Assembly (NCBI GenBank): GCA_964016875.1
Contig: OZ024728.1
Coordinates: 24,923,328-24,987,327, forward strand
From: Fallopia convolvulus
Lineage: Eukaryota; Streptophyta; Magnoliopsida; Caryophyllales; Polygonaceae
Direction of reading: 5' to 3'
Length of the DNA stretch: 64,000 nucleotides
Part shown: in pieces, positions 43,740 through 56,452 of the stretch
How the letters are laid out: each line of letters starts with the position of its first letter
Numbering within the stretch: the first letter of the stretch is position 1
Program-made: the position numbers and the translations under genes
The notes under the pieces: model-generated
What the model was told of the DNA's origin: nothing
Seen by the model: only the letters and a program-made list of their open reading frames with translations
Databases searched by the model: none

Positions 43740-46700
43740 TGTAACACCCATATTTTGCAACGATAGGTGTTACCGGCAGTGACCTCGGATTTTACCATCC
43801 AAAGTCACCCAAGGCTTTATAAGGTATTAAGTTAAATAAAAACATGCGGAATTATAAAGTTATTACAATTAAAAGAGTTGCTCATATATGAGACTTTAGA
43901 AGAACTAATTACATACCATGGTTTAGTTTAGCAAAACATAAAACCTTAAGGGTTGTTTGGCAGCGGAAATGAAATAACATTGTTTTTGCATAAGCGTAGA
44001 GTGACCCAAAAGTGAGCAAAACACCATACTTGGTTTAAAACCAACCTTCCTTCCTTCACTTGATTGATCTTCGTCCTTTACGCCTTTGGTGGAGGTTTCC
44101 TAGCATCTAGCATTTGGCGCGAAAGGCGACAAATGCCAGGAAAAGATGCGGAAAAACAGAATTAGTCCAAAGAGACTAAGCAAGGGAGAACGGACATTCT
44201 TAAGGTAGTTTGGTAAGTATCGAAAATATTATTTCGAAGTATTCGAGATGTGTTTCGAGAATTGTATACTTTAAGTGGAGTTTATTAAGAACGGAGTGAG
44301 TGAATCTCAAGACGAGATAACTCTTAAACCGAAAGAACGATCTACGAGATTGTAGAACGTCTTAGAATAGAATGAATGTTGGGAACGTTAATTACAAATA
44401 AGCTTTTAGAAAACCTCTCGCGCCCTTGCGGACCGAGAGCCGGATCGATCATTTGAAACCGTTCTGGTTTTGGTTTCTTTTAATGTGCTTTAGCACTTAC
44501 TTACTTTCGTGATCAAAACCTTCACATTAGTTAACGATTTTTAAGAGTGTGGGGGGGGGGCATGAATGTGCCGACGTACCACTTACGGGAACTGAGTTCC
44601 GGCACCTAGCTAGGGTGCACACGTCCCTCCTCCGAGTAGGAGCAGACATAGATCATGATTCGTACAGTCGTAGGAAAGTTGGTATTTCACGATACGACTT
44701 AAGAGTTATATAGAGGTGTCGGGCCGGGCCCGCACCCCTTACTACACTACTTACGAATTTAATTACGAATCTCGAAAAGAGATTTTAAACAAACAAAGGC
44801 CACACAAACAAGCCTAGCATTATATATACTAACAACAATAATAGTAACAATGCTAACAATGTCATTATTTCTAACAATCGATATTTCCTAGGCTCGTTTT
44901 TATTTAGCAAGCAAGGTGTTCCCAACATTGAACAAGTTAACGGAATTTGAGTCATCAAAAGGTTCAAGTAGAATGTCCACTTGCCTTAGATTTCTTTCGG
45001 AAATATTCTTAACTCGGAAATGTAAGCTCTTAGAGACGTCAAGCGCTTCGACCTATTTGACCGAAAGGAAAGACGAACGAAATCGTATTAAAATCCTATT
45101 TTAATCTTAACTATACTTTTCTCTTATTTCCCTCTTCTAAGACAAAGAAAGTTAAATCTAAATTATTTTAGTTAACAATTTAGATATGGGATAGAAAATA
45201 ATAACCTTTATTATTATTTTCAAGATAGTACTCTTTATGATTTTAAAATATTTATTTTAAAGACACATATAAATTCTTATTTAAATATAAAGGAAATTCC
45301 TTTTTAAACCATATGCAATAATTAAAATATACTTAAAATATGATTTGCATGCATTTTATTATTTCTAATGTTAAACTTTATTTTATTCCCAAAAGTTTAT
45401 GTGACAAAGCTTATTTTGATATGCAAATATATTTTAACCATGAATAAACCCTTTTTTTTAACTATCATTATTCTTATGCAAAGCTACTTATTAAAACTTA
45501 TTCTCATGATCACTATTTCTATATGTCATGGTTAATTTATTTTAAACTTATAGTAAAGTGTAGTATTGACAAGCATGTAAATATTACTTTATAAAAAAAC
45601 ACTTTTATTTCCACATGCAACACATTATGTTATTTAAATAGCTTATGCTTATGAAAATAATCCTTTTTATCAAGAAGGTCATGATAAATTTTATTTCAAG
45701 TTTATACTAGCTCTAAGTTAACATGCAAGGGTGGATTATTTCCTAAAATTTATAAAATCCACATGGAATAATTTAGTTAACTTACTTAAGTAGATAATAA
45801 CATTTATTAGTCTACTTTTAACTAGAAAGTTCACAAATGAATTATCTAAAATTTATTTTAAGTCTAAGTTGACATCCAAGAGTGGATTATTTCATAAAAC
45901 CTTGTAAAATCCACATGCAAATATCCATATACTTGTTTAGGCATGTTTTTCATCTTATTAAAATTTCACTAATTAAAGGTTATCCTAGTGTTTATAATAT
46001 AAGTCAAGAGACATGCAAGAAGGTTTAAGTTATAAAAACCCTTTTAAGAGACATGCAAGAAGGTTTAAGCTAGGGACCCATGGCCGGAGGTGGTCAGAGA
46101 TTTGTTTGAGTGGAGAAAAATCCCTAAAAATTTAAAACCCTCAAAATCTAAAAAATAATCAGCATGTATTGTTTTGAGAAATTGGGTGTGAAAAAGGGTG
46201 TTTGAGTGAGTTAGGAGTGTCTTGTAAAGCCTAAGAGTCCCTTTAAATAGGCACTAAGGTTGTGGATGGGTGTCAAGTGATGATGACCCAAAATATGCTC
46301 TCTTAAGATGATTGGAGATATAAGATCCTCCAAATTTTTCTATGGATTTTATGGCAGGGAAAATCTCTGTAAAAATCCACCCAATATCCCCCAATTAATA
46401 CCCCCGGTCGAGCTTCAAATGACTATACGGTCGATTTTGTAAAAATACCATTGGCAAGAATTGGTTTAAATACAATTGGTTGTATCATAAATTTAGAAAA
46501 GCTAATTAGCATAATTGGTAAAGGGTGAGTGGAGGAACAAGAGGTCATTGGTTCAATTCTCACCCTTGTCTCTATTTTTTTTTTATAAAAATCCCATTTG
46601 ATGATATATGGATTTTTTAAATGGGTCGGGCTAAGGCCCATTGCTTTCTTTTTAAGAAAGAAACTATTTTTTTTGAAGAGCATTTCCGTTAGGATAATAA

Positions 46701-46884
46701 TTTATTATATTCTATTTTTAATAAATTTTATTTATTACATTAATTATTTCATAAGAATTATACTCCATTTATTTTAGAGAAAAGTTTCGAATAAAATGAA
46801 TGTTATGAATTTATTTTATTCAATAAATGATTAATGATTAAAATTATAAAAAGAAATTAATCCTAAAAAATAGCGGCTATTACA
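43740..46884 (-). repeat. 3' LTR of the gag-only element
   Basis: 3145 bp, TGTAAC...GCTATTACA on the plus strand. Compared with the other LTR it lacks about 610 bp (equivalent of 53247-53858), replaced by a 23-bp copy of nearby sequence (46047-46069). Confidence 0.9.
46501..46570 (+). other. tRNA-like Pol III box pair inside LTR
   Basis: TAGCATAATTGG (A-box-like) and GGTTCAATTC (B-box-like) are 43 bp apart on the strand opposite to the element. ACAAGAGG...CCCTTGT forms a stem around the B box. The same unit is at about 54295-54360 and a diverged one at 60958-61035. It does not fold as a full tRNA. Confidence 0.4.
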
Positions 46885-48177
46885 ATAGTACCCCCTTAAA
46901 AATAGTTTCGTCCCCGAAACTAGGAAAAGCTTAGGGCGGTATAATGTTATAACACGAGGATGGCAACAACGCGCACTATTGTGAGGTGACAACAGAAGTT
47001 CTAGTACCTTCTTAAAGAATATTTCATTCTTTACCTAAGAAGATAATAACTTGGGAAAACATCTCTGCATCTTTTGCTCCGTCTTCCAAATTTCTCTAGT
47101 CGTTCCCTCATCATTATTCTTTGGCTAGGGTACCTGACTAGGACACTTATTTATTACAATTTCTCTACTCGATGTTCCACGAACTTGACGCATCTAAGCA
47201 CTCAACAACCTTCTGTTGGGTTAGTGCAAGGTTCTCCAAACTTACTCAAGTTTTAGAAGAATCTAACTTTTTGAAGTTACTAATGGAATAAGCATCTTAA
47301 TTGAAACGAGCACATGAGTGTCTCTAGGAGACGAGTACGAAAATGATCAATTCATTCTATACTTCCAGAATAGAATTAAAGCGGATGGATTCCTTTAAGA
47401 TGGACATTAATTAAATTCCCTAGATGGAAACAAGGTTTGAAAAGTGAGAGCCATGCCTTGGAAGAAGAATTTCGATTTTGAACTTCTAAAGAACTTACTA
47501 TTGGAACGAGCGATGGTTGTATCACAAGAGGAGGTAACGATCTTTATGATATCGTATCTGAACATGTTAACTGTCGAGAAGTGGTTTGAGCGTCCCTTAA
47601 TATTATATTTTTCTATTCCTTATAAGAAAGTAATTCTTTCATAAATGAAGTTGAATTCAAGGGACTAAGTGGTTTCATTCCACCAATGTGATCAGTATCG
47701 GGGAACTATTTCCAACATGGTCGCTTAATATGTATATCTTCACAGGAACAAGACCTGGATTTCTACCTCAACCATGTGATCAAGATGGGAGGTAAAGGTC
47801 CATTCTTATTCACCACCATGAATCTATATTGAATTTTATTTTTTTTGATTTGTAGAACTACAACTTTATTCCGATTTAAATGTAAACTTTTGAGGTGAAC
47901 TTCGTAATAGGATGAATATGTCGTAAAGGTAAACTATGTATTGGCTCGAAACTTTTTCTATATTAAGATAACGATGGGAAATAATTTATGGTGTGACACG
48001 CAAGGATATTATATGTTAACCCAAATCATATTACAGAATTCGAAAAGAGACACTCTTACGAGGAAGAGTATCACAGGCATGGTTCGAGATTTCCAACTAT
48101 TGTGGGGATACAAAAGCGCCTTACTGGAAAACTAACTTGATTACAAGTATTAAAATTAGATAGGAAGGAGGATCCAT
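46885..48177 (-). other. 3' untranslated region of the gag-only element
   Basis: Non-coding in the element sense. It ends in a GGGGACGAAACT...AAGGGGG purine-rich segment beside the LTR, the likely polypurine tract. No pol remnant was recognised in any frame. Confidence 0.6.
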
Positions 48178-49461
48178 CTATTCCTCTGGAACATCTGACG
48201 CAAAAGGTTCGTCACTACGGTGCATCTCATGGAGTTGTTGACCTTGACTCTGAGATGTCATTGGCCCTTTTCCCTTAATATGAGCAGTTGACTGTACCGA
48301 AGCAGCTCCGACAGTCCTATTTGAGGTCTGAGGGTATTGGGATACCGAGTTGGAACGTGCTTGACCTGACTTACTTCTAGTTTGCCTACAGTAAAGGCGA
48401 AGGTGTCCTACTTATCCACAACTATAGCAAGTTCTGCGTTCCTTAGGACAATTCCGGTTGATATGTCCTTGTTCTCCACAGTTGTGGCAAACTATCGGAC
48501 CTTTCTTAGATTCTGATCCTTGAAACGACCTTGCTCCAGATGATGCAGGCCTATTCTTGTTCTTCTTTGACCAGTTTGAACCTTGTGGTGATGTTGGCCT
48601 CTTAAACCCTCTTTGATTTGAGTGATGAGGCTTCCCACCACCGTGCTTTCTGTTTTCAGGGTCGCCTAGGGTGACCTCCATGCGGTAGGCTGCGTCTACA
48701 TATTCTTCAAGTGTTGCAAAATGGCGGTTCACCATCCAAGGTTTGATGGTGTCACTCATCCAGTTGTGGAAACGTCGGATCTTTTTCCGTTCAGTGGTTA
48801 TTTCCTCCTCAGCATATTGCAAAAAATGATTAAACTTCTTTGCTCTTTCTAGAACACTGAGCCCGTGGACCTTTGGAGAAAGCAACTCATCTAGTTTCTC
48901 GTCTTTCATAGCAGTGGTGAAGAAACGGTTCATCATCTTATCTTTGAACATATCCCAGGTTAGGTCGGGATGGGTAGCCAAGCTCGAGTTCTCCCACCAT
49001 TCTCCGGCTTCACCCTTAATCCTTAGGGCAGCCATGTGCACCTTGTTAGCCTCAGAGCAGTGCACGTTCCTCAACAATCTTTCTACATGGGAGAACCAAT
49101 ACTGAATTCCGGCAGGATCTCCACTTCCTTCATATGATTACAGTTTCATAGTGTTGAAGACCTTGAGACCGCTTGCAAATCTTGTCTCCACTTCTTTTCC
49201 ACGAGCATCAACTGCTCCTTGTCCCACCTCTTGATTCTCCATAACAACTGGATCTGGCACAACTGTCGGAACTACCTCTCGTACAATCTCTCGAAACATG
49301 GTCTGAAAGGTTTCCATAGTGCCTTCATTGAGCACTAGAGGAGGGTTTGGTGCAGGAGGATGATTGACACGAGGCAATCCTCTAACTTCGGATTGGCTTT
49401 CCTCGTTCTCATCTCTAACTTGAGTTCGGTTTCGGTGGCTAGTAGCTCTTGTATCCACCAT
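48178..49461 (-). pseudogene. Gag of the gag-only gypsy element
   Basis: 427 codons in one frame from the ATG at 49461 (directly after a splice-acceptor-like TTATTCAG) to TAG at 48180-48178. It begins MVDTRATSHRNR, typical of chromovirus gags, then has the gag domain (GEAGEWWENS, MNRFFTTAMKDEKLDELL, FNHFLQYAEEE). One zinc knuckle, CHNCGEQGHINRNC, is followed by a second, CYSCG-stop-VGHLRLYC. The only lesions are two TAA codons (49140-49138 and 48414-48412), both where CAA (Gln) is expected. Readthrough or repair would give full gag, so decay is recent. Confidence 0.9.
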
Positions 49462-49721
49462 CTGAATAACGATACACCAATGTTTTCCTTAGTTATCTAA
49501 CATTTGTATTAGACATGTATTAGGCACATTCTTACAAAGGAAGGATTACTTTTATTAGAACTTTTAGGGGAGTAAGATTACAACAGGCTTTATATAAGAA
49601 GCCATTACACTAGAGACTGAAAAAGGAATAATGCCGACTCGACTTTTCAGAGACAAAACGAAAGTCGAGAGGAGTGGACTAGCTCACTTCTTTAAAACAG
49701 ACAGTACAAATAAGACAAAGC
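49462..49721 (-). promoter_or_regulatory. Spacer between extra ORF and gag
   Basis: In element sense it contains TTATATAAAGC (about 49600-49590), CTAATAAAAG (about 49560) and a good acceptor TATCGTTATTCAG abutting the gag ATG. A second promoter, a polyadenylation signal for the extra ORF, or splicing onto gag are possible readings. Confidence 0.4.
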
Positions 49722-50525
49722 CTAGGAATGGTCGGGGTAACTATATTGATCGAGGAAACCGTCGTCAAAGAGGTTCTCATCAAGAATCCCGCTCTCATTG
49801 TCCAGCACTAAGTTGGCCTGCTCAATCCGCCTACGACGATACGCGTTCCTTGCGCGAAGTTCGCTTAGTCGTACTTCAACTTGGAATTGTTCGTCTTGTT
49901 CGACCATTTGTTTGTTTAGCCAGCCTTCTTTCCGCCTCTCCAAGAGGTCACAGTTCATGTAACTGGTTTGGCTTGGACGGACGTCTGCAGTGGGAAGAGC
50001 GTCCACGTTTTGGTAGGACCTTATTTCTTCCGACCGCACTCCCTTACGTTGGAGGAGATAGTCGTAATTTGGCTGACGAATCCTTGTTGGGTTTGGACCA
50101 CCGAATGGAGATGGGTTTCTTGTTTGACCATTTGCTTGATGATGGGATGACTCACCTATAGTCCAGTTAGCCCATCCACCCACTTGATAGGTCCTTGAAG
50201 CTTGACTTGTGATTTGGTAGTGTGGAGTCTCCGTCATATGTTTCCATGGATGATGTCCTGAGCAGTCTTGCTTAGTGATTTCTTGACTTGATTGGCCATG
50301 AAGTGACTTATCACCTCCCCTCTCGAGGTACTCCTCTTCAGGGCTTTCCTTCTCGAGATTTATCTCATGTGCATTTTCATGCATTTCCTCTTGCATTGCT
50401 AACTCGGGGTTGTCCTCGGGGTATCCATATGGCAAAAGCGGCCATTGAGCGAAAGCCTCATCAAGCTCTTGGGCGGCCTTTTTCGCTTCATCCCTGATTC
50501 GGGTTAAATTTTTTGTGAGTACCAT
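49722..50525 (-). CDS. Extra ORF upstream of gag, unknown function, 267 aa
   Basis: An uninterrupted 267-codon frame starts at the ATG at 50525, 400 bp after the primer site, and ends 260 bp before gag. The N-terminus is helical (NLTRIRDEAKKAAQELDEAF), the middle is polar with His/Gln/Pro-rich stretches, and the C-terminus has a probable coiled coil (QFQVEVRLSELRARNAYRRRRIEQ) and an acidic tail. No zinc knuckle, protease or polymerase motif, signal peptide or membrane helix. It is intact while gag next to it has stops. Extra ORFs before gag are known in Ogre-type elements; I cannot relate this one to them. Confidence 0.7.
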   Translation of the reverse strand: MVLTKNLTRIRDEAKKAAQELDEAFAQWPLLPYGYPEDNPELAMQEEMHENAHEINLEKESPEEEYLERGGDKSLHGQSSQEITKQDCSGHHPWKHMTETPHYQITSQASRTYQVGGWANWTIGESSHHQANGQTRNPSPFGGPNPTRIRQPNYDYLLQRKGVRSEEIRSYQNVDALPTADVRPSQTSYMNCDLLERRKEGWLNKQMVEQDEQFQVEVRLSELRARNAYRRRRIEQANLVLDNESGILDENLFDDGFLDQYSYPDHS

Positions 50526-50927
50526 TTTCTGTAGAGGAGAAGAAGATGTTTATATAGAATATCCTTTGATTCTATATGACGAAGATACTTGAAGGAAATA
50601 AGGAAATTTAAATCAGGATTTAAACATAAGAATGTTGTTAAGAGAACTTTTCTTTTCATGGAATTACTTAGAGATTTTTTTTAAAATAGATTAAGTAACA
50701 CTTGATCTTAGAAGAAATTTCTAACTTATAAATTTTCTTAGAATGAATTAAACTTTGAAAGTTTTCAATAAAAATGACTAAGTTATGAAAGTTCAATGAC
50801 TAATTACTTAATTTTTAGAAGATAGAAAAGAAGATTTTAATAAAAAAAAAATTTGGTGTGAAGATAAAGACTTTGGTTTAGAAATTTTCGGTTTCAAAAG
50901 TTTTCGGTTTTGAAAACAAAACGTTCG

Positions 50928-50939
50928 GCTCTGATACCA
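50928..50939 (-). other. Primer binding site, initiator tRNA-Met
   Basis: On the minus strand TGGTATCAGAGC, a perfect match to the common plant site, lies four bases from the LTR. Confidence 0.92.
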
Positions 50940-50943
50940 TAAT

Positions 50944-53900
50944 TGTAACACCCCTATTTTGCAACGATAGGTGTTACCGCCAGTGACCTCGGATTTTATC
51001 TTCCAAAGTCACCCAAGGCTTTATAAGGTATTAAGTTAAATAAAAACATGCGGAATTATAAAGTTATTACAAGTAAAAGAGTTGCTCATATATGAGACTT
51101 TAGAAGAACTAATTACAAACCATGGTTTAGTTTAGCAAAACATAAAACCTTAAGGGTTGTTTGGCAGCGGAAATGAAATAACATTGTTTTTGCATAAGCG
51201 TAGAGTGACCCAAAAGTGAGCAAAATACCATACTGGGTTTAAAACCAACCTTCCTTCCTTCACTTGATTGATCTTCGTCCTTTACGCCTTTGGTGGAGGT
51301 TTCCTAACGTCTGGCATTTGGCGCGAAAAGCGAGAAATGTCAGGCAAAGATGCGGAAACACAGAATTAGTCCAAAGAGACTAAGCAAGGGAGAACGGACA
51401 TTCTTAAGGTAGTTTGGTAAGTATCGAAAATATTATTTCGAAGTATTCGAGATGTGTTTCGAGAATTGTATACTTTAAGTGGAGTTTATTAAGAACGGAG
51501 TAAGTGAATCTCAAGACGAGATAACTCTTAAACCGAAAGAACGATCGACGAGATTGTAGAACGTCTTAGAATAGAATGAATGTTGGGAACGTTAATTACA
51601 CATAAGCTTTTAGAAAACCTCTCGCACCCTTGCGGACCGAGAGCCGGATCGATCATTTGAGACCGGTCCGGTTTCGGTTTCTTTTAATGTGCTTTAGCAC
51701 TTACTTACTTTCGTGATCAAAACCTTCACATTAGTTAACGATTTTTAAGAGTGTGGGGGGGCATGAATGGGCCGACGTACCACTTACGGGAACTGAGTTC
51801 CGGCACCTAGCTATGGTGCACACGTCCCTCCTCCGAGTAGGAGCAGACATAGATCATGATCCGTACAGTCGTAGGAAAGTTGGTATTTCACGATACGACT
51901 TAAGAGTTATATAGAGGTGTCGGGTCGGGCCCGCACCCCTTACTACACTACTTACGAATTTAATTACGAATCTCGAAAAGAGATTTTAAACAAACAAAGG
52001 CCACACAAACAAGCCTAGCATTATATCTACTAACAACAATAATAGTAACAATGCTAACAATGTCATTATTTCTAACAATCGATATTTCCTAGGCTCGTTT
52101 TTATTTAGCAAGCAAGGTGTTCCCAACATTGAACAAGTTAACGGAATTTGAGTCATCAAAAGGTTCAAGTAGAATGTCCACTTGCCTTAGATTTCTTTCG
52201 GAAATATTCTTAACTCGGAAATGTAAGCTCTTAGAGACGTCAAGCGCTTCGACCTATTTGACCGAAAGGAAAGACGAACGAAATCGTATTAAAATCCTAT
52301 TTTAATCTTAACTATACTTTTCTCTTATTTCCCTCTTCTAAGACAAAGAAAGTTAAATCTAAATTATTTTAGTTAACAATTTAGATATGGGATAGAAAAT
52401 AATAACCTTTATTATTATTTTCAAGATAGTACTCTTTATGATTTTAAAATATTTATTTTAAAGACACATATAAATTCTTATTTAAATATAAAGGAAATTC
52501 CTTTTTAAACCATATGCAATAATTAAAATATACTTAAAATATGATTTGCATGCATTTTATTATTTCTAATGTTAAACTTTATTTTATTCCCAAAAGTTTA
52601 TGTGACAAAGCTTATTTTGATATGCAAATATATTTTAACCATGAATAAACCCTTTTTTTTAACTATCATTATTCTTATGCAAAGCTACTTATTAAAACTT
52701 ATTCTCATGATCACTATTTCTATATGTCATGGTTAATTTATTTTAAACTTATAGTAAAGTGTAGTATTGACAAGCATGTAAATATTACTTTATAAAAAAA
52801 CACTTTTATTTCCACATGCAACACATTATGTTATTTAAATAGCTTATGCTTATGAAAATAATCCTTTTTATCAAGAAGGTCATGATAAATTTTATTTCAA
52901 GTTTATACTAGCTCTAAGTTAACATGCAAGGGTGGATTATTTCCTAAAATTTATAAAATCCACATGGAATAATTTAGTTAACTTACTTAAGTAGATAATA
53001 ACATTTATTAGTCTACTTTTAACTAGAAAGTTCACAAATGAATTATCTAAAATTTATTTTAAGTCTAAGTTGACATCCAAGAGTGGATTATTTCATAAAA
53101 CCTTGTAAAATCCAAATGCAAATATCCATATACTTGTTTAGGCATGTTTTTCATATTATTAAAATTTCACTAATTAAAGGTTATCCTAGTGTTTATAATA
53201 TAAGTCAAGAGACATGCAAGAAGGTTTAAGTTATAAAAACCCTTTTAAAGTACATGTACAGACTTATTTAATTTAATTTAAAGATATCTTGTTCTTGTTA
53301 AATTTATTTTAATCTAAAGTTCATATAAAATTATCCTAAGCTTATAAAAAGGACATGCAAGGAGGTTTTATTCATAAAATTTTATTTTATAAGATTCTCA
53401 AGTTATTACTTTCATGAATAAAAGAATTCTTTTATATAGAAGGGAAAGAAAGTCTTAGGCTTATAAATAAATAAAAATCAGAATGTTTTTCAAGTTAAAA
53501 GCCACTTTTATAATTCTAAAATTATATGAAGTTCATCTTATAATTTGTAGACACAAAGCCTCCTTAAAAAAACATTGCATGCTATTTATTTGATAAAACA
53601 AGCACAAATTTAATAGTTGTCATAATCTGATTTTTAAAATTCTGATTAGTTAAATGGACCTAAGACAAATCCACAATTAGTAAAAATTAGAGTTAGATTA
53701 AAAGCACAAAAATTACCCCTCTTCTCCCTTTGCTTCTTCTTTTACGTAAGAAGCAACCAGAGAGAAATCAGGACCGGACGACGACGAGCAGAGGAGGAGC
53801 GGCTCCTAGGGAGGGCGGCTCCGGCGGCGGCGCCAGTGATCGGAGAGGGCGTCGCAGCTAGGGCCCCATGGCCGGAGGTGGTCAGAGATTTGTTTGAGTG

Positions 53901-54612
53901 GAGAAAAATCCCCAAAAAATTAAAACCCTCAAAATCTAAAAAAAATCAGCATGTATTGTTTGGAGAAATTGGGTGTGAAAAAGGGTGTTTGAGTGAGTTA
54001 GGAGTGTCTTGTAAAGCCTAAAGAGTCCCTTTAAATAGGCACTAAGGTTGTGGATGGGTGTCAAGTGATGATGACCCAAAATATGCTCTCTTAAGATGAT
54101 AGGAGATGTAAGATCCTCCAAAATTTTCCATGGATTTTATGGCAGGGAAAATCTCTGTAAAAATCCACCCAATATCCCCCAATTAATACCCCCGCTCGAG
54201 CTTCAAATGACTATATGGTCGATTTTGTAAAAATACCACTGGCAAGAATTGGTTTAAATACAATTGGTTGTATTAAAAATTCAGAAAAGCTAATTAGCAT
54301 AATTGGTAAAGGGTGAGTGGAGGAACAAGAGGTCATAGGTTCAATTCTCACTCTTGTCTCTATTTTTTTTAATAAAAATCCCATTTGATGATATATGGAC
54401 TTTTTAAATGGGCCGGGCTAAGGCCCATTGCTTTCTTTTTAAGAAAGAAACTATTTTTTTTAAGAGCATTTCCGTTAGGATAATAATTTATTATATTACA
54501 TTTTTAATAAATTTTATTTATTACATTAATTATTTCATAAGAATTATACTCCATTTATTTTAGAGAAAAGTTTCGAATAAAATGAATATTATGAATTTAT
54601 TTTATTTCATAA
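50944..54612 (-). repeat. 5' LTR of the gag-only element
   Basis: About 3.67 kb, complete except that the last roughly 65 bp present in the other copy (46820-46884) are missing at its outer end. It contains a GC-rich leader (53760-53860) absent from the other LTR. Confidence 0.9.
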
Positions 54613-54942
54613 CAATTGTCGATTGAACGTCGAAAGGACAAGACTTGCGCGAGAGCTCAACGAATATGAGGTGTTCATCATACATGGCGATGACGTGTAT
54701 TTATAATGGAGGGGAGGGAGTAGGGGGTCGGCCGATATGGTGCCTTGTCACCCAAGCAAGCGATATCTTGCTCCCCAATCCAAGCGAAAATTCTATCTTT
54801 CGACTAAGATAGAATCCTCCATTATAACGAATAACCGCCATATTTAATTTTATAATAAAATACTTAAACATTGAAAAACATAATAAAAAACCCTTTATGG
54901 CGGATAATAGTGAAAATAATTGGGGAAATTCCTTTTTGTAAC

Positions 54943-56083
54943 TGATATGTTGTGTTTTATACAGCATAACTAGGACTTTTTAGTACATCTTTTTATAGAG
55001 TTTTAGACCTTTTAGGAGCATTATCAAAGAATAGGTTTGAAGACCAAGTATTCGAAGTTTGTTGAAGGTCGCGATCGCGGTTCACACTGGTGCGATCGCG
55101 GTTCACGATTGCTGTTGAGGTCGCGGTTTGAAGCTGGCCGCGATCGCGGCCCCACATTATGGCGATCGCGGTCCTACTGGATTGACACGCGCAATATCTT
55201 CCGCCTTATCTTTATTGCCTTGTTATATTATATCTTTATTATTTCGTGTTTTAGAAGACTACTTAAGCCTAGTTTTTAGTTTTTGTTGGAATAACCTCTC
55301 TTAGACCTAATTTTCTATTATTCCGGACGTTTGTATTTTCTGTCTCATGGAGAACTAAACTCCTAGATCTTATTCAAGTTGAAGCTTTCGGATTCAAGTT
55401 TTATCGTGAGATTCTTATTCAAGTTTATTCCTTACAGGTTATTTCAATTCTCTTGTGCTTAATTAATATTTATTGTGTTGATTTCTGCTTGTCTGGCCAA
55501 CTTGTTGGAATTAATACTCTCTATTGCTAGATCTACATTTTCTCGTAGTAAAACCTAATCTTTGTAGCAACTCAACTGATTTAGGACTCGTTGGACTAAA
55601 ACAGTTGAGAAAGAAATTTGAATGCATGTTGATTGTTTGACTCGTTGGAATTCAATTGCATGTATTATGTTTATCCTTGTTCTCATTACTAATGTCCTTA
55701 TGATTTATGATCGTTTCATGTGTTACTTGGATGTTAAGTTTGCATGTCTTGTTGCCATGTTATAAATCTGATCAAGATAGAAATAACTAAAGAGAATAAC
55801 TTGTTTGAATCAATGATCAATAACTTGAGGAAGAAAGTGGATATTTGAATAAGATTGCTTTCCCTTAATTGATAAAAACCAAACTTTTGCTTTGTTTAAT
55901 TGCTTTAATTCCCTAGTTTAAGAATTGCAATTCACAATCCCCCCTTTTGTTACTATTTTGAGTTGATAATATTAACTACTTGGGATACAAGTGTCTCTTG
56001 GGTTCGACCCCGACTTACCATCTATACTAGTTGTGTAACTAGGGATTTCTTTTTGATTTGGTACGACGACTTTAAGCCAGTCA
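54943..56083 (+). repeat. Left LTR of Athila family B
   Basis: 1141 bp. U3 holds five GCGATCGCGG-type words (55071-55170). It is followed not by a primer site but by GTACC and the Mutator-like sequence, as a solo LTR would be. Confidence 0.9.
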
Positions 56084-56452
56084 GTACCCCTAATGTTTTG
56101 ACTATTCCTTTTAGTGTCCTAAAAATAAGGTATTCCTTTTGGTACCCTTTAAGTTTGAACCAATTCCCTTCTGTAGCATATCTCACCCAAAAAAAAGCGT
56201 TTTCTAACCTTCGTCCATATACCATAGCTACACGAAGAAATTATTCTTGTTTTTGCAAGTCAAAGGAAGATCCCAAAATAATTTAACTTAATTAGATAAA
56301 ACATAATTTTTAATTATTTGTTCTTTATCAATTTAAAGAGACAATATCTACCAACACTAATTGAACTGGGGGCAAATTTTCATGGAAGCAAACTGTAAAT
56401 AATATCTCTCCCAACACCAATCATGCAAAGGGCAAATTGTCAAAGAGTTCCT

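Larger units (their letters stand above)
43740..54612 (-). mobile_element. Gag-only long-LTR gypsy element (TR-GAG-like) with an extra ORF
   Basis: On the plus strand LTRs start at 43740 and 50944 with TGTAACACCC. In element sense (minus) the order is LTR 54612-50944, tRNA-Met primer site (50939-50923), extra ORF 50525-49722, gag 49461-48178, 1.3 kb non-coding, a G-rich tract next to 46885, then LTR 46884-43740. The target duplication CAATT lies at 43735-43739 and 54613-54617. There is no protease, RT, RNase H or integrase. Gag-only LTR elements are known in plants as TR-GAGs. Confidence 0.88.

Noticed and set aside
46501..46570. Functional tRNA gene
   Set aside because: A and B box words are present, but the acceptor, D and anticodon arms do not fold.
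49631..50161. 176-codon plus-strand frame
   Set aside because: Antisense to the extra ORF of the gag-only element; the minus frame is longer and lies in element sense.
55071..55170. Regularly spaced short palindromes as a possible CRISPR array
   Set aside because: Eukaryotic retrotransposon context, words too short and variable, no spacers of constant length.
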